NCBI GenBank assembly: GCA_030847615.1
Contig: JAUMIR010000005.1
Location: 214,256,645 to 214,320,644, forward strand
DNA length: 64,000 nucleotides
Source of the DNA: Gambelia wislizenii
Lineage: Eukaryota; Chordata; Lepidosauria; Squamata; Crotaphytidae
Direction: 5' to 3'
Shown here: positions 14,501 through 26,500 of the stretch, piece after piece
How positions within the stretch are numbered: position 1 is the stretch's first letter
How the letters are laid out: each line of letters starts with the position of its first letter
Made by a program: the position numbers and the translations under genes
The notes under the pieces: model-generated
Told to the model about the DNA's origin: nothing
Seen by the model: the letters and a program-made list of their open reading frames with translations, nothing else
The model's database searches: none

Positions 14501-17500
14501 TCGATGCTGCCCGGAGACCTGCTACCCATAGGTCGTATCACTACAAGTGGAAGAAGTTTGAAGCCTTTCTACCTGATCGAGGGTCAGCTGCGGAACCGTT
14601 CTCCATCCCGACAGTCTTGGAATTCCTTCTCCACTTGTCTTCCACAGGACTCTTGATATTGTCAATCTGGTGCTACTTGGCAGCCATATCTGTCGAATTC
14701 CAGGCTAGAGGTCATCCGTCTCCTTTTACGGATCCGACGGTCAAAAAATTCTTGAGAGGCTACGCCAACCTCCATCCTCCGGTACTCGAGCTTACCCCGA
14801 CGTGGAGCCTCAAACTGGTCCTGTCACAGCTGGTTCGACGTCCCTTCGAACCCATGGCATCCACCGACTTGAGACTCCTGTCTTGGAAAACTGCCTTCCT
14901 TCTTGCCATTAATTACTTCGGCGCGTTGAGCTGGAGAGCTCTGTGCCCTGCGATCGGACCTGCCATACACTGCCTTCCACAAACATAAGGTGGTACTCCG
15001 TCCCAACATCTCCTTCCTCCCGAAAGTGGTGTCGAGCTTGCATCTGAACCAGTCTATCACTCTCCCTGCTCTGATGCAGGACCCGAAGGACAAATTTGAG
15101 CATACCCTCCACTCCATGGATGTCAGGAGGGCACTCGCCTTTTACATCCAAAGGACTGCTTCCTTCAGGTAATCACCTAAACTGTTTGGTTCCTATATGG
15201 ACTCAAGACTTGGAGATCCTATTTCTCCACAACGTCTCTCTAAGTGGGTGACATCGACCATTTCCCTTTGTTATGAACTGGCCAAGAAGCCACTGCCTTC
15301 TCGGATTTGAGGACACTCGATGAGGGCTGTCTCCACCTCGACAGCTTTGCTCTCTGGGGTGCCTCTAGGGGACGTTTGCAGAGCAGCAACTTGGTCATCA
15401 CCTTTGACTTTCATTTCCCATTATAGACTTGACACTAGTTCTAGGAATGAGGCTGCCTTTGGGAAAGCTGTGCTTTTGTCTGCTATTCAATGAGTGTCAA
15501 TGTGTTGCCAAGTCACTTTATTGATATCCTTGATATGCTGATTATATATGTTTGATCTGTTTTCTCATGCTTAAGAATGTGCTGTCAAAAAATCTAACTA
15601 CTGGTTTGACTGTGCAGCTTGGTCCTGATGTCAGCATTTATAGGACGTATCTTCCTCCTGGAGTGAAGCTTGCCAGTCTACCCAACTGTGTGATTCACAG
15701 AGACCATGAAGAAGATGGTCAGGTTGCTTACCTGTAACCAAAGATCTTTGAGTGGTCTTCTGTGAATTCACACAGACCCGCCCATCCTCCCCTCTATGTC
15801 CTATTACATCATATAAACATGCTTAATGTTCCTGATGCTGCTGGTTGCGGCATCATTCAAGGAACCGAGGGGAATTAGGCAGGAGTGCCAAAAATGTATC
15901 AATGCACATTCTGCCTAGCGATGCCAGAAGGTTCTGAATGCTCTGCGCAGGTGCAGGAATAACCCAACTGTGTGAATTAACAGAAGACAACTTGAAGATC
16001 TATGGTTACAGGTAAGCAACCTGTCCAATCCATGCGTAGGAAACAGAATATTGATTCTTGGAATTCCACTGGCTGTCCAACAATTTGAAACATTGTCAGA
16101 GCCGAGGAGCTGTGATTTCTAGTAGCAGCTAGATGTACGTCTGTGCTTGCAGAATACAGGCTTATATGTATTGTATTAATTTAAATATACCACTGGTCCA
16201 GTAATTATATGACTGAATCACAGAACTAAAATTATGGTGGGTTAAAAGGGAAAGTGACAATTTTAGTGCCAGTCTTGACTTGACAGTGAGGCTAACTGAG
16301 ATATCTCAGGCCAGATACACCCTCATAGGTCCTTGAAGGGAGGGTAAGCATACATTTTATTTTAGAAACTGCATGCCATGTTATGCTGTCTTCTTTTTCT
16401 TTTCTTCTTGCTTTATATTGTTTTTTTTTTTTTTTTTTGGCCTCATAAAGGCAGTTAAGGACTTTAGTGGCAGAATCTCCTCTAACTGCTGTAGAATTCA
16501 TGCCTGAAGGAACTTCCTTGGCGATTGGATCTTCGCGTGGAAAGATATACCATTATGACTTAAGAAAACTGACAGCACCTGTGAAATCAGTCAGTGCTCA
16601 CAAAACCTCTGTGAAATGCATAGCGCTACAATACTGTAATAGCTTTTCAAGGGTAAGAGGTCTTGTGCTTTAACTGATCCACTGTAGGTTAAAATTTTGC
16701 AAATGTGTCTAGTTATGGTAAATATGTAGCAGCGGTTACAGAAGAAGTGTATGTCAGGTCTTACAATATGTTACTGCAGTTGTTGGTTAGAGCTATAGAA
16801 AAATGGATAGTTGCAGCTCCCAGACCCCTCCTTCGGTGCCTGTCCCTTTTAAGTACTCCCAGATAGTTCATATTGGTGCCCATTGCATTTTTATATTGGA
16901 ATCTTTTTAGCATCATCCAAAGGAAAAATGGGAGCTTAAACCACATTGTATTTATTTAATTAAAATATTGATATTGTTCATGCCCTTTATCATGGGATTT
17001 CAGGGCAGCATACAAATAAAATGATACATAGTTTAAAACAGTTTCAGATTAAAATAAATAGCTTAGGCAGGATAAAATATATTAAAAATAACAAGTTAAA
17101 CAGTGTAAAAGCCTTTTTTCATTTTGATAAGAGCACTTCTGATGAATTTGTTTTTATTTTCAGTCTAGTCTTAAAACCTCAAATAAGCAAGCTTGCAAAC
17201 GATCTGATGCCAAAGCAGCAAGTAATACTGGAGGAGTTCAGAGTGCTGGCATGGTAAAAAACCTGACTTCTAACATATCAACTACTTTCCTGCCACAGTC
17301 CATGTCAGGTGCTGAAATTAAAGGAACTGATGCTATTCAGGATAAATCAGGTACAAAGACCTGAAATTTGTGGGGGGGAAATGAAGAGGAGACAGTATGA
17401 AAAGGGAGAATACTGTGCCTTTCCAAGATGCTTAACTGATCCATTAAAAATGTCAAGTGTCAAAAACTCTTGTACCCCAATGATAAATACTTGGTTAAAT

Positions 17501-20500
17501 GAATGTGTGATACATCGGTATTTGATGTTTAGTGTTGTTGGAATGCTACTAGAATATACGTTTACTTGCACAAAACCTATTCATGTTTTAAACAACCCAC
17601 TTCTATCCTTTTGTCTTATCATATGTAACTCTTAACAGAGGCTTTGGAGCCCAGTCAGCTGTTGTGAAATAATGTTCAAGGCAATCATAGCCGTGTGTCC
17701 AGCTCTGCTGAGTTTAAAATGTCCGAAGGTCTCTTGTCCTAGCTTTGTGTGTGTGTGTGTGTCTGTGTGAAAAAGTCCAGCAGCATCGGAAGGCTAGTCT
17801 GTCCCTTAAAATCTGGGAGCAGATGTCACTGATAATCCTTTTTCTCCAACTCTTTCCCATTGCTAACACCATTAGGAGACCCTTCTCAGCTTAGAAGGTG
17901 TAATGGTGGCTCCAGCTGCTGCAGTTCAAAGGGTGGTAACTGCGATGGCTGCAGCTGAATTTGCGTGACCATTTTGCACTAGTGCTGATGCTATGCTATG
18001 CTGCAGATGTAATCAGGCGAGGTTTCTTGTGAATTGAGAGTTGAAAACATGAAGCCATCGTTTGTCATGGGCAGTGAGCAATTTGGGTTGTTTTCAGTTC
18101 ACCAAGCAAGTTATTCTGAAATAAAGATTAAAATCAAGGATCTATCTCATTAAAAGTGGTTTTTATAACAACTTTCTGCCCTTATCAAGTAAAACTAAAT
18201 TCAGCTCTAATTTATTTTGCAAAAAAGGACCGCTGCTCTACGATTTTGTTTCTTTTGAAACAACTGCATTTTAAAATGCTTTTCTCTGTATGCTGATTTT
18301 TTTTTTTTGTATGCATGACATTCAATTAAGCGTTATGTGATACATTCGAAGTTAACCCAAGCAGGCAGCATAATCTGTCTTGTGGAACAGAGAGAGCTTT
18401 TAACACATGCTCATTCACTTCCTTGTGAAAAGACTGTGTGAGAGTTTTCTGTCAAGCCTATTCAGTATCAAACAATTCTTTATTGCTAGTTAATACTTAA
18501 GGGAAAATGGTCTGCTAACAGTTTTTAGAGCTGGGATTGTCTTAATTAATTCACATTGTCCACAGAGCTGATGTGCTGAGACAACAGGTTCTGTTGTGGC
18601 TATTTTATTTATTTATTTTGCTCTCTTGACAAACAATGATTGATAATGGTTATAACTTTTGTGTGAATCCCAATCCAAACCATGTTTCCTCAGACATGCA
18701 TCCCATAGGTTTCAGCAGAACATGCTTCCTAATATATATAATCTTGATAGCCATCTATTCATGAAACAGAAACCTTATTGTAGCATGTTCTTGCTATAAC
18801 ATTCTTCAGTGAACAGACTTTTTTCGTTATGGAAATGGAAAGTGCTGATACTGAATTGATGATTTTATGAAGAAAGCATAATTTGCCATTAAAACAACCC
18901 TTTTATTCAGGAAAATGGGTATGTTCCCTTGTAGGATTCCCACGCAGCAGCAGCTTGGATGTAATTCCTTCCAAAGAAATTGATCATGGGAATACTTCCA
19001 GTCTAACTAATTTTGATGATTTGGGGAGAAATAGTTTGGGTGACTTGTTCTCTCCACTTCGGGATGGTAAGTTGACATTAAAACCAGAAAGCAGATTTAC
19101 TGTTAAGTACTCCATCCAGCACATTGAAACTGTATCTCCTATACTATCCTGCAATAAAGACACTTAATGTTTACTGTCATGTCCACAGTATGGAGTGTCT
19201 GTTAAACCTGCTCTTCAAAATTATTGTAACTATATTAGTTGGTTTAATCTTATGATAGCTGGCAGTGCCTGAACTAATCCTAAGACCTTACCTTCTGCAT
19301 TAAAACCTTAACCAGTAATTGTGGAGGTTGAATAAGTGGTCAGGTAGAGCTGCAATTCAGGTTCTACCTATATAGTTTTTTTCTATTTACAGTCAGTATT
19401 TATTGCTCTAATGTCTTATAGATGCCGCAGCTTGTAAAACAAGTGAAGATGTTCCAGGAAAGGCCGATGGTAAACACTTTTTGTAATAAATTTTTTTATT
19501 ACGATAGTAATAGTATCAATTGGATAGTGTAGTCGGTGTAAAGCAGACCTGCGTGTGGTAGTAAATCAAATTATTTGAAGAGAATTCTGTGTGTATTTGT
19601 GCTAGGAGAGTAATTAGCATAATGTTTATGTTAAACTTATTTTCAGATAATGTTCTTAATGTAAATCAGGCATTTATGCAGATATGTGATTTTGCTTTGC
19701 ATTCTAGGTTTGGATTTTCAGCCTTACCTTTCAAGTTTGGATTTTATCTCCCAATTTAACGCTACTTTACCTGCAAGAAAGAATCCAGCAGGATCTAGCT
19801 CACATATAGTGCACTCTAGTCCACTTAACATTTTTGTTGGCTCTCCTGTTAAAGAGGAGGATGAAAATCTAGATGTGGATGCCAAGAAAGCAAATAATGG
19901 AAGACAGGAGTCTAGAGAACACCTCAAACTGGTACAGTGAGCTTCACTGCTTATAATTGAGATATCTTCCTTTTTTAAAAATTTTTTTGTTACATCTGCA
20001 TTTTGCTACATAGAGGTTGCCATACATTATATAGTTGTACTCTTTAAGAGTGAACCACTTTACATCTGCATCAATCTTCTGCCCTGATTGTATGCAAATT
20101 TCCATCTTCTGTTTCACTTGGGAGCTAATCATGATTAGAGAAAATGTGGTGTAGACAGATTGAATTAGATCTGGATTAGTCATATTTAGGTCTGATTAAA
20201 ATCAGTTTTGCAAATTAGTTATGAATGAAGTCCCATTGACTTAAGTTGATTACGTATTGCCTCATAGAGTACCTAAATTCAATTAATTCATCTGATCTAA
20301 AACATGTTTACTATGATCAACTCAAAATAGAAGATGGAGGAGGGATGTTTGCACATAAGAGGAGGAAAGACACAGCATCTCAGAACATCCTCATTATGTA
20401 TGTACTGGGTTGTAAATGGGCTATGTCTTACGCATAGTATTTTTTCATATACGCTGTAGGCTAGGGTTAGAAATTGTGTGGCCTGTGGTCTTCTCTTTCA

Positions 20501-23500
20501 GCTGTTCTGCAGTCACTGGGATCCTCCTGCTCCCTCAGGTGCCCCTGTTTTAAAAAATCCCTTTTTTGACCAATCCCGTTCCGAAGAGAGCTGTTCTTCT
20601 TAAGACAAAGGAGTTTGGGTGTCTACCCACCCACCCTTCCCAAAAAGAGTTTTACAAAATTGAAAGAGGCCAGCCACAATTTTTTTTTTTTTTTTTTTTT
20701 GGCTGGGAGGGTGATTTTTATGTGGCCTGCAGTGTGTCCCATGTCCACCTTGCTCTATGCCCTTCATTCATTTCACTCATGATAGCCTTTGGTGGAGGGC
20801 TTACAGAGGGACTCTGCCCAAGGCTTAGCTGAGCCAGTCAGGCATGACTGGACAAACCTGCAATTATGCAGCTCCTTTGCTTTAAAGACTTTGTAGCTTT
20901 CCTAAACCGGGTCCCCTGGACCAGTAGTTGAAGACTGCACAGTTTTCTAGAGCTTTAAGTCATCATTAGGGGGCTTTTAAGCTACTCTAGTATCTAGAGA
21001 CATGTTTTGGATTACAGTAGCACCCCTGTATCCGTGGGGGATTGGTTCCAGGACCCCCGTGGATGAATTCTGCAGATAATAGCAAACGCCCCCTGTCACC
21101 ATTGCTGCCACAGAAGCCATCCGGGAAGTAAAGGGAGAAGGGAAGCAAGACCTCCCTTCACCCTCCCTTCACCCTCCCATCGCCATTGCAGCCACGAAAG
21201 CTATGCCAGGGGGCAAAAGGAGAAGGGAGGCGAGACCTCCCCCCTCCCTTTGCCCCCCCCCATTGCCATTGCAGCCACTGGAGCCACCTGGAAGCCTCCT
21301 CCCCTCCCTCCCTCATCCACCCCCCCCCCGCTGTTGCCAACTGTGGATAATTGAATCAGTGATTGACGAATCAGCAGATACGTGGATGCTACTGTACTTT
21401 TGTATCTGCAGTTTGCTTAAGGGTTATTACTTCTTCAGGATGCACATTTTGATGCTACAGCTGATATACAGAAAAAATGGGGTCTTCGCTCAAGGCAATC
21501 TGACTGCCCATCTTAGGTTTTGGGTCATAACTTCTATAAGCCTCAGTCAGCATTGCTAGTACTAAGAGGCTGCGGAAATTATCATCTTTAAATACGCCTA
21601 AATACCCTGAAGGTGCCAGATCCCATCTAAGCTTGGAAGCTAAACAGGGTGGAGACTGGTAAGTATGTGGGTGGGAGACAGCCAAGAAATACCAGTTGTT
21701 GTAGGCTATATTTCAGAGGAAGGAAATGGCAAACTGTCTCCAATTACATCTTGCCTAAGAACACCCTATGAAATTCACGGCTTGCCATTAATTGACTTTT
21801 AAGGTATACACACACACACACGTGCACACAGAGTCCCCAGATATATATAGGTTGCCTGCTCCGATACACTGATGGCTGTGTTATCTGGCCCTAGTGGCAC
21901 TGGATTTTTCTTTAAATATGTCTAGCTGACTGATAATTAGCATGGATTCACATAGAATCTTTTTTCCCCCCGTGATGAAATGTTTTCCATCCCTAGTTGA
22001 GCAACTTTCCTCAGTTGTTCAGAGGGGCTGGCTGGTGTCACTAATCTTCCAGGAAGTGTCTTGTTGGAGACCATGTTGGCAGTGAAGTCAGTTATCTATT
22101 GCTCTATCTTAACCCTTCTTCTTTTTACAGTTACAGGGTTTTAATATTTATTTGTGTCCTTCCCTCCCAAAGTTCAGCTCATCAAGCTCTGATTCTGCAA
22201 ATCTAAATTCTCCACCATTGGTCAACATAGGCAAGAGTCCTGATTCTCGGGAGAGGCTTATGAAGAACCTCCAAGCACAACTGGTCTATGAATCACCAAT
22301 GAATGGTACTACTACCTCAACAAGTAAGTATAGATCATATTTTTTGTTGCAGTGCATAATAATGTGGATAATGACCCATTGTCTTAAGTTAATTTAAAGG
22401 AAAATAACTGACTCAATGTTTTTTTCTTTTTACATAGAAAATAATCAGATTTATTAGTTGCTGTTGATGCACTTCTCAAGAGGTGTATGTTAAACTCCAA
22501 AGTTTCTGACTGCATGAATGGCATATCATGCACAATAAGTTTATATAATTTTCCTGGATTGTTCTTCAGTCAGTAGGAGCCTGGTTCATATTCTTAACCC
22601 CAGCATGTATTACCTCTTAATTAGAGTGTGGAACTTAACAGTTCCCCCCCCCTTACTTTTTAAGTATAGGTGGTGCTCTGAACTAACATGACTGTGTTGT
22701 GGTGTGCCCCCTTCTTGGCCTAGTTAAATTGAAATGCTCCTCTTTATTGTTTTGCATAGGTCCAAAGATAACTTCTGCTGTTACTGCTGGAGTTGCCAAT
22801 TCATTATCTGAAAAAATAGTAGATACTATTGGAAACAGCAGATTGAATGCACCTTTATCTTCAGTTCAAATTCATTTCATTCAGAATATGATACAAGAAA
22901 CTCTGGATGACTTCAGGTGAATAATGCTTAAATGGGCACTGTGACTATTCCCCCCCCCCAGCTTATTTCTTTACATGAGTTTTATAACTTAATAGCTTAC
23001 AGTGCTGAATTTATAAACCTTTGAGTGATACATGGAATTTTGAGTGGGTGGGTGGGATGCCTTATTTATTTCTTTTGGTTAGATAGTATATTATGCCTAT
23101 TATTTTAGGCTGGATATGCAAGAGGGATTCATAATTTCATTTGGTTAGGCAACTTAAACTATTAAGCTTTGCTTTGTCTCTTACAGACAGCAATGTGGAG
23201 GCATTAGTCCCCCCCCCACCAGTTTCTGATAAATTATCAAATACAACACTGTAGAACTCCTAAAATGATCCCTTAAATTCAAAAAGAGTAGTGTGGATTT
23301 TTGGTGCAAAGGCTTTTGCATGAGATGAAAAACAGCATGTTTGTGTGCTCATGATACTCTTTCCACCTCATACAAATCACTACAGTATTTGTGCCATTTT
23401 TCCCCAATAGCTTTTTGGGAGAGGGATTTGAAAGTTTTGCTTAGCTAGGTATCTCCAGATATCTTCTTCAGTAACAAAACACCTTTGGGGAAAAAAGAGA

Positions 23501-26500
23501 CAACCAGGTGCATGCATAGAAGATATCCATGTGTCCTTCTGCCATAGTGGTGGCAGCAGTTGAAGCAGTAGCATGTCTCAGCAAGAGAATTCTCTCTGTC
23601 AAGGATAATGTGAGGCCACAACCAGCATCTTTATAGCACAAGGGTGGATAACATGATCCTCCAGATGTTGTTGGGACTGCATTTCTCACCAGTGGCTATG
23701 CTGGTTAGATCTGATGTAAGTTGCAGCCCATCCTCTGGAGAGCCAGATGACTTCTTCCCCCAGCCTGTTGTTGTGTGTGGTCTCATCTCCCTCTCCTCAC
23801 TGAAAGGGCTCTCAACTCTTCGAAGGTAGCCATTGCAGTCAGTATCCCCCACCCTCCTTTATCCTGGTGGAGGAGACAAGGTTGTTCACATCCTCACGGC
23901 TCCTCTGAGGAAAGAGCTGCTAAATATTATCATGGAAGCAGAAGAAGATTGGAGCGCACATCAGGATGGTTGTTTTCAGGGGTATTCTTGTAGTGAATCT
24001 GTACGCTCTAGATTGCTGTCTTTATTCAATGAAAGGGAAAGGGGTTTGTTTTAAGCTGGGCTGGGCAACTGCAAGGGGTTGTAAGGCTGCATTGGTACCC
24101 TGCAAACTGTAGGTTGACTCCAGTTTATTTGGTTGCACAGAAGTTTGTAGCTCTGAAAAAAAGGTCCATAGTATAATTTAGAAGGGGATGATGCTGGCAG
24201 TCTTGATGTTGCAACATTGCATCAGGAGTAGATTTAAAATGCACATGTCCATTAAATGCAAATTTAAGCATATTTTCCCCATAAAAGTTGACTAGCCATG
24301 TTGTTGCTTAAGAAAGCAGTCAGCTTTCCCTTTGTGTGCTTCTGTTAGGGATGCTTTGCTAGCCTTTCTTGTTAGCAAAATACATTGCTGTATGTGACAC
24401 TGAAATTTCTATTAGAATTAAGAGTAATTGAAGAGGTAGGTTAGTTAGATCAGAAGCCACTGGAATACACTTGTGAAAGCTTTCTTCTACCATCTGAAAA
24501 TGCATTTACCAGACTCAGTAACAGATTAAAGAAACAGTAATTTGGTCTCCTTTCAAATCTAGTAAATTCGATGTGCCACAGAGCAAAAATCTACTGGTGC
24601 ACATAACATGAAGCTTTTTGTTATAAATGAAGAATGTTGCCTGTGCATCTGGAACAATTACATTTTTCTAGTTCATTAAAAAAAAATCATGTTAGGAACA
24701 ATTTAGCAGATTTATGGCAAATAGTGTTTTGATGTAATGCCTTTCCTGGAATCCGAAGCATTACATGCTTATTTCAGGATTGGTTTCCTATCAATGCCTG
24801 CATTTTCATTAGATTTCCTCTGTGATTTTTACCTTTTTTTCTTCAGCTTATATTTACAGCAGAGTGTTTTGTTTCCTTCTTGTGTCTTGCACCTGGAGTC
24901 ACTGCTTCTTGACTACAAGGTGGCACTGAGAAGGAGTGACTTGCTGGAAAGTGGAGGCAACAGGCCTTTATTTCCCCCTTGTCTTTGATCCCTTATTGAT
25001 GCTGCTTTGTAGAGGAGAAAGAGCAATCAGGTGTTTCAGATAAAGGTGAATGCAAAATGTATAGCTGTGCTATTAGGAGTGAGGTTTTCTGTCTCATTTT
25101 CAGTAAGAGAGTAGATACACCATTTGTGTGCATCCCATTTACCAGTGTCTATAATACTGGATGATTTGTTAGGAACCTGATACTGGAAATGGATTGGAAT
25201 AGAGGAAAGAAAAGGATCTGTGCGCGTCCTCAAGGTGTCGTAGTTCTAATGGGCTCCAAAGATAAACATGATCACTGAGTTAATAAGGGGTGAGATACAA
25301 TGAAATACAGTTGACCATTGGTGTCTGCTGTAGTTTGGTTCCAGGACCCACTGTTGATACCAAAATACATGGATGCTCAAGTTCCATTATATACGATGGC
25401 ATAGTAAAGTGGTGTCCCTTATATAAAATGGCAAAATCAATGTTTGCTTCTTGGAATTTATATTTTTGGAATATTTTCAAGCCATGGATCGTGGAATCCA
25501 TGGGTGCCAAATCTGTGAATACAGAGGGCCAGCTGTATAATTTACTCTGAAGCTCTGCCATTTTGATATCATCCTATTGTAAAAGAACTGAAAAAATCTA
25601 GATTTGTGTGTACAAATGGAAGATTCATAGCTTTTGTTTTCCTAGGGAAGCCTGCCATCGTGACATTGTAAATTTGCAAGTGGAGATGATCAAACAGTTT
25701 CATGTACAACTGGTATGTATAAAAATGTAAGCAGGTGTGTGTATATATGTGCTAATGTAGTGTTTCAAATAGAAACCTGTCCCAAGATCTGCAGTGCCTG
25801 GTCTTCTAGTGAGAAAAAGGAAGTCTGTAAGCAAAGATTGGTCTTCTTCAAGTATATGAGATATTGCAATCTCTTTTAAAAAGTATTGAGAGAGTAGTAT
25901 AGCATACTTGAGATACAAGGGAACTATTGTCTTTATTGGAAAAATTAATGCTTAAGGTGTCATTATACTGGTTGGCCTTTAATTTTCAAAAGCCACCCAT
26001 TCTTAGTCTCATTTGATTATCTGTGTGAGGGACACCATAGCTAGAATAGATAGAATAGTATTGGTGGCGCAGTGGTTAAATACCAGGACTGCAAGTCACC
26101 ATGTTGCAAGTTCGATTCCAGAGGGCTCCAAGGTTCACTCAGCCTTCCATCCTTTTGTAGGTAGGTAAAATGAATACTCAGCTTGTGGGGGCAATTGGCT
26201 AACACACATTGGAAACTGCTTAATGCAGTGTAGATGTGTAAATTGCTATTGCTTAAAACAATTTACAAGCTGTTTTGATAGCCTTGTGGCTGAAGAGCAG
26301 GGTATAAATAAATAAATATTCTGTTTTTCTGTAGAGTTACCATGTTTTCTGACTGCCTTGATGCTAGAACTTGACATGAAAAATGTATAAAACCATGTGG
26401 GAGCTAAGTGCTTATCTCTTTTAGTTAACAGTTTCCCTCCACACTTGTAGAATTATTCTTTAAAACGAGAAATCATTTTTACCAAGTCTATGGAGTCCCC

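Larger units (their letters stand above)
9767..16024 (+). mobile_element. DIRS-type tyrosine-recombinase retrotransposon (copy 1)
   Basis: A near-complete 6.3-kb DIRS element in sense orientation in the 7.6-kb NEDD1 intron. Inverted terminal repeats at about 9767-9943 and 15858-16024 share long stretches such as CATCGCTAGGCAGAATGTGC. Between them lie gag-like, reverse transcriptase, RNase H and tyrosine recombinase regions in that order, then an internal complementary region at 15680-15775. DIRS elements integrate by a tyrosine recombinase through a circular intermediate and make no target duplication, and I see none. All coding parts carry frameshifts or stops, so the copy is dead. Terminal coordinates are uncertain by a few bases. 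Confidence 0.93.

Noticed and set aside
21203..21559. 118-codon Pro-rich open frame
   Set aside because: Starts within the MITE 21015-21394 and owes its length to the GC-rich repeat; no domain.
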